Shown here: positions 6,788-9,588 of the stretch, piece by piece
How positions within the stretch are numbered: the stretch's first letter is position 1
Layout of the letters: every line of letters begins with the position of its first letter
Translations under genes and position numbers: made by a program
Assembly: GCA_938001995.1 (NCBI GenBank)
Contig: CALLAV010000074.1
Location: forward strand, 1 to 9,588
Direction: 5' to 3'
DNA length: 9,588 nucleotides
Origin: an uncultured Amylibacter sp.
Lineage (GTDB): Bacteria; Pseudomonadota; Alphaproteobacteria; Rhodobacterales; Rhodobacteraceae
The notes under the pieces: generated by a model
The model's input: the letters and a program-made list of their open reading frames with translations, nothing else
Database searches by the model: none
What the model was told of the DNA's origin: nothing

Positions 6788-9588
6788 ACTTCAACCGTTT
6801 CACGGTGCGCTCGATATTCAACTTGAACTGGCCCTGTTTGCGCCACTCCTCCTTGAGCATCTTCTCCGCCGTTTTCAGCCGTTTGCGGGCGTGTTCCTGA
6901 CTTATGCTCCCATCTCGCAGATAAGTCAGACGCACCACAGATGGACGGTCTTTGAATTTTGAAACCATGCCTTTCACCGCCCGTTCAAACGCTGGGGACA
7001 TGCTACCGTCGTCCGTAAATGCGCGTTCGTTCAGTTCGATGCGAATGACATTAGAAATCGTTGCGCCAAAGTTCATCTTGGCGAATTTACCCGCTGTCAG
7101 GCGGACCACCCGTGGGTTTTCGGTTGTAACCCGATACCCCGTAGGCAGGCTGCGCGTGTCGAGTTTCAGGATAAAGTTGGTCCCGATGTTTTGATCTGGC
7201 AGCTCGGCACAAGGCACGTGGAAGCGACCAAATTCATCTGTCGTGATCCGCGTTCCGCGCACCGTCACAACACGAGCATTTGGAATGCCAGGCTCACCCT
7301 GATCGTGATACCCGTTGTGATTTTTGTCATCAAAGACTTTGCCGATCACATCCGAACAATCGAACACATGTTCGGGCACGCGCTCCACATCTGCCGTTGC
7401 TCGGTTGGACAGAACTGTACCCGTGCTGCTGGTCAGGAAGGTTGTATTGGTAAGCCGCCCCATCGGTGCGTTTGGCGCAACGCGACCACTAAACACAATT
7501 TGCAAAGTCGTGTTCACTGGCATGTTCAGGCCTGCCCAGCTTAGGCGATTGCCTGCAATCACCGGCTCCAATGGTGTGGCTGGCGCACCATTCAGGGAAA
7601 TCATCGCCGTGTTCGGCTGATAAATGATACCCGTAGGAAGCAGATCAACAATCGTCGCGTTCGAAATCGCACCGCCTGTTGCGTCCAACCGATAGTCCAG
7701 CTGATAGCTGACCAAATCACCCACGCGAACGTCTGTTCGTGTCGTCACCGATTTACGTGCTTCAAGCGCACCAGGCGTTGTACAAGCCTGGAATGGCAGG
7801 TTGTTGGAGAACACATTCGGATCCCCAGCAGCAATTGTAAACGATGTGTAAAATACAGGGTTCCCTGCCGCGGTAAAGTTGGCCATCTGCCCTGTACCGC
7901 CCACTTCAGAAGAACCGAGAATGCGCGGGTTCGTGGTTGTTGTGCCAGTTAACACATCAACCATGTTCGAAATCGGCGTTGGCGCAGTCGTGGCCAAACG
8001 CGTTGTCGATGGTACGCCATCTGTCGGGTTCGTATAGGCAATGGTGTACGTACCAGGTGCGGTTACGTCGAACTGATAAAATCCGTTCGCGCCGTCCTGT
8101 AGCACACGAATTGAACCTGTTGTGCCCACACCCGTTTGTGTAAAGCCATTGCCTGTGACAGTAATCAAACCACCTGCCAAGATACGGCCGTCTTCTTCGC
8201 AATAGAAGTAACCTGTTGGGTCGTAATCCTCTGCATCGCAGATGCCATCACCATCGCGATCGTCAGATGCAGAGCACCCTTCAAGGCTGTCATCTGTGCC
8301 ATCACCGTCCGTGTCCCCGTTCACCACAGGAGAGATTGCTATGACAGGCGTCGTCAGTTGATCGCTTGATGCGCTTGTCTCGTTGCGACCATCGGTCGGT
8401 TCACCGTTAATGGTCGAATAGGTCACAGTTACGATGATTGTGCCAACTTCGTCAGGCAACAATGATGGTGTGCCCGACAAAAGGTTGTTTGACCCAGTTC
8501 CCGTATAGCCCGCATTCGCAGATCCACCCGTGAAACCAGTGGTGGCAACTTGCGCCGTCAGGATTTCTGCGGGGCTGGCAAAATCTGCCAAGTCATCCAC
8601 AACTTGAATGCCCGTTTGCGTGACATTGCCGTCGTTTGTGACCGTTACTGTAAACACCACTTCACGGATCGTCGGGAACAGACTGCGTTGTGATGTAACC
8701 GTCTTTTCCATCGCGATCGACGGGTTGCGATCGATGATCAGCTCCGTTGGATCGGAAGGCCCGGTATCTTCCGTTGCATTCGGATCATCTGACTCGTCGG
8801 TGACAACAACGCCGAGCGGTGACATCCCTGTTCCCGTTGCGGTGTTGGTAATGCCCCCTTCGTCCAAATCTTCTTGAACGAGTGTGTAGCTTGCAGTGTA
8901 TGTAGCCACTTCATTTGGCAACAACGTGCCCTCGGGCGATCCATCAGGCGCTGCGGAGACGAAATTCGGGCCAACAATCGTCAGTGCTGTACCGTCGTTG
9001 CGGGTCAACGTATCACTTACGCCTACATTTGTGAGCGTCACATTGCCCAGGTTCTTAACCGTCAACGTAAAGACAATTGTATCGTCTACTTCGCTGCCTG
9101 TCGTCGTAACGGTCTTTAACGTTTCAATGGCAGGGACAGGCGCGATTTCAAGCGTGGTCACGTCTTCGTTCAGTTCACCGTCTGTGTCATCGCCATCATC
9201 GGATACATCCGTTACCGTATCCCCGTCAGGCGCGGTGCCTGTTAACGTGGCCGTGTTTGAAATGCCCAGTGCATCGATGTCGTCTTGCACAAGGGTATAG
9301 GACACCTGCCAACGCAGCGTTTCCGCCATTTCCAACTGGTTGTCACCATCATCCGTGCCACCAGTCAGACGTGTGGGTCCAACAGGTGTTAGAACTGTGC
9401 CATCGGCACGGGTCAGCGTATCCACTGGCGGTGCAGGAATTGTGATATCCACATTGCCTGTGTTGATCGCCTCGATCACAAAGATCACTACGTCACCCGC
9501 AACCGAACCCGTTTGCGTGATCGTTTTGGTCACTTTCATGGAAGGTTCAGAGGTAATCTCTACCTCTGTGGTATCGTTTTCGTCATTG
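6786..9588 (-). CDS. DUF11-repeat surface protein with calcium-motif and SdrD-B-like domains, 5' end outside the window
   Basis: The frame is open from the right edge to the TGA at 6786, giving 933 full codons visible. The Met at 9539 is internal to a repeat, so the real start and any signal peptide lie outside. In order (counting that Met as 1): DUF11-like repeats at about 1-129, 130-267 and 268-408, an Asp/Gly calcium-type segment (409-435), a small beta domain with GFYQFDVTAPGTYTI (486-500), a fourth DUF11-like domain (591-720), and an SdrD-B-like domain starting IGKVFDDKNHNGYHDQGEPG (732-751). A Lys/Arg-rich tail (835-917) ends the protein. DUF11 and SdrD-B domains are beta-sandwiches typical of extracellular stalks and adhesins. 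All six visible cysteines lie outside the DUF11 repeats. It is the first visible gene of an operon with the beta-barrel gene. A surface or adhesin-like role is inferred, and a structural role is equally possible. Confidence 0.87.
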   Translation of the reverse strand, partial: NDENDTTEVEITSEPSMKVTKTITQTGSVAGDVVIFVIEAINTGNVDITIPAPPVDTLTRADGTVLTPVGPTRLTGGTDDGDNQLEMAETLRWQVSYTLVQDDIDALGISNTATLTGTAPDGDTVTDVSDDGDDTDGELNEDVTTLEIAPVPAIETLKTVTTTGSEVDDTIVFTLTVKNLGNVTLTNVGVSDTLTRNDGTALTIVGPNFVSAAPDGSPEGTLLPNEVATYTASYTLVQEDLDEGGITNTATGTGMSPLGVVVTDESDDPNATEDTGPSDPTELIIDRNPSIAMEKTVTSQRSLFPTIREVVFTVTVTNDGNVTQTGIQVVDDLADFASPAEILTAQVATTGFTGGSANAGYTGTGSNNLLSGTPSLLPDEVGTIIVTVTYSTINGEPTDGRNETSASSDQLTTPVIAISPVVNGDTDGDGTDDSLEGCSASDDRDGDGICDAEDYDPTGYFYCEEDGRILAGGLITVTGNGFTQTGVGTTGSIRVLQDGANGFYQFDVTAPGTYTIAYTNPTDGVPSTTRLATTAPTPISNMVDVLTGTTTTNPRILGSSEVGGTGQMANFTAAGNPVFYTSFTIAAGDPNVFSNNLPFQACTTPGALEARKSVTTRTDVRVGDLVSYQLDYRLDATGGAISNATIVDLLPTGIIYQPNTAMISLNGAPATPLEPVIAGNRLSWAGLNMPVNTTLQIVFSGRVAPNAPMGRLTNTTFLTSSTGTVLSNRATADVERVPEHVFDCSDVIGKVFDDKNHNGYHDQGEPGIPNARVVTVRGTRITTDEFGRFHVPCAELPDQNIGTNFILKLDTRSLPTGYRVTTENPRVVRLTAGKFAKMNFGATISNVIRIELNERAFTDDGSMSPAFERAVKGMVSKFKDRPSVVRLTYLRDGSISQEHARKRLKTAEKMLKEEWRKQGQFKLNIERTVKRLK
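8235..8315 (-). other. Tandem Asp/Gly calcium-binding-type motifs within the DUF11 protein
   Basis: The stretch encodes DTDGDGTDD (residues 409-417) and DRDGDGICD (427-435), joined by a short linker with a cysteine. The DxDGDGxxD pattern matches thrombospondin type-3-like calcium repeats, which stiffen linkers when calcium is bound. It separates the first three DUF11-like repeats from the C-terminal half. Calcium binding is inferred from the spacing of the acidic residues. Confidence 0.7.
8739..9588 (-). repeat. Two closely related DUF11-like repeats in tandem
   Basis: Two units with a period of 136-137 codons (about 408 bases) share several blocks: TGNV/LGNV, DTLTR followed by DGT, LT, VGP, then YTLVQ, and ISNTAT/ITNTAT followed by TG. 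Each ends in an Asp-rich stretch (VSDDGDDTD, ESDDPNATED). DNA similarity is still visible, for example at 9396-9422 against 8988-9014. A third unit (8316-8738) is much more diverged. The first unit runs to within a few codons of the right edge, so more copies may lie beyond. Confidence 0.75.

Noticed and set aside
9537..9539. The Met at 9539 as the start of the DUF11 protein.
   Set aside because: The frame stays open to the window edge, this Met sits at the beginning of a repeat where other copies have the same context, and there is no signal peptide after it.

Overview
The window looks like a chromosomal segment of an alphaproteobacterium, most likely of the Rhodobacterales (Roseobacter-type). 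This rests on the protein families, the moderately high GC content and the compact layout, not on a marker gene. It holds five protein-coding genes, two of them cut by the window edges. I see no rRNA, tRNA, insertion sequence, phage gene or CRISPR array.

Left part (1-2625, minus strand). A LysR-type regulator (1591-2505) is followed 78 bases downstream, on the same strand, by the first 504 codons of a HyuA-type hydantoinase/oxoprolinase subunit (1-1512). The rest of that gene, and probably a HyuB partner, would lie beyond the left edge. On its other side the regulator is divergent from a small thioredoxin-fold gene. The 120-base divergent region holds both ribosome binding sites and a perfect 6+2+6 inverted repeat in the leader of the thioredoxin-fold gene.

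Middle (2626-3174, plus strand). This gene encodes a 182-residue cytoplasmic redoxin of the PRX-like/AhpC-TSA group, with a CNHC active site. It converges on the large outer-membrane gene, with only four bases between the two stop codons.

Right part (3179-9588, minus strand). Two very large, tightly coupled genes form one operon. The upstream gene, whose 5' end is outside the window, encodes a secreted multidomain protein. It has at least three DUF11-like repeats, a calcium-binding-type Asp/Gly segment, a fourth DUF11-like domain, an SdrD-B-like domain and a charged C-terminal tail that may be a degenerate OmpA-type domain. Four bases after its stop comes a roughly 1,198-residue protein with a signal peptide, periplasmic-type beta domains and a long beta-barrel ending in Phe. 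The two are likely partners at the outer membrane or cell surface. Their function is not known to me, and this pair is the best candidate for an undescribed system here.
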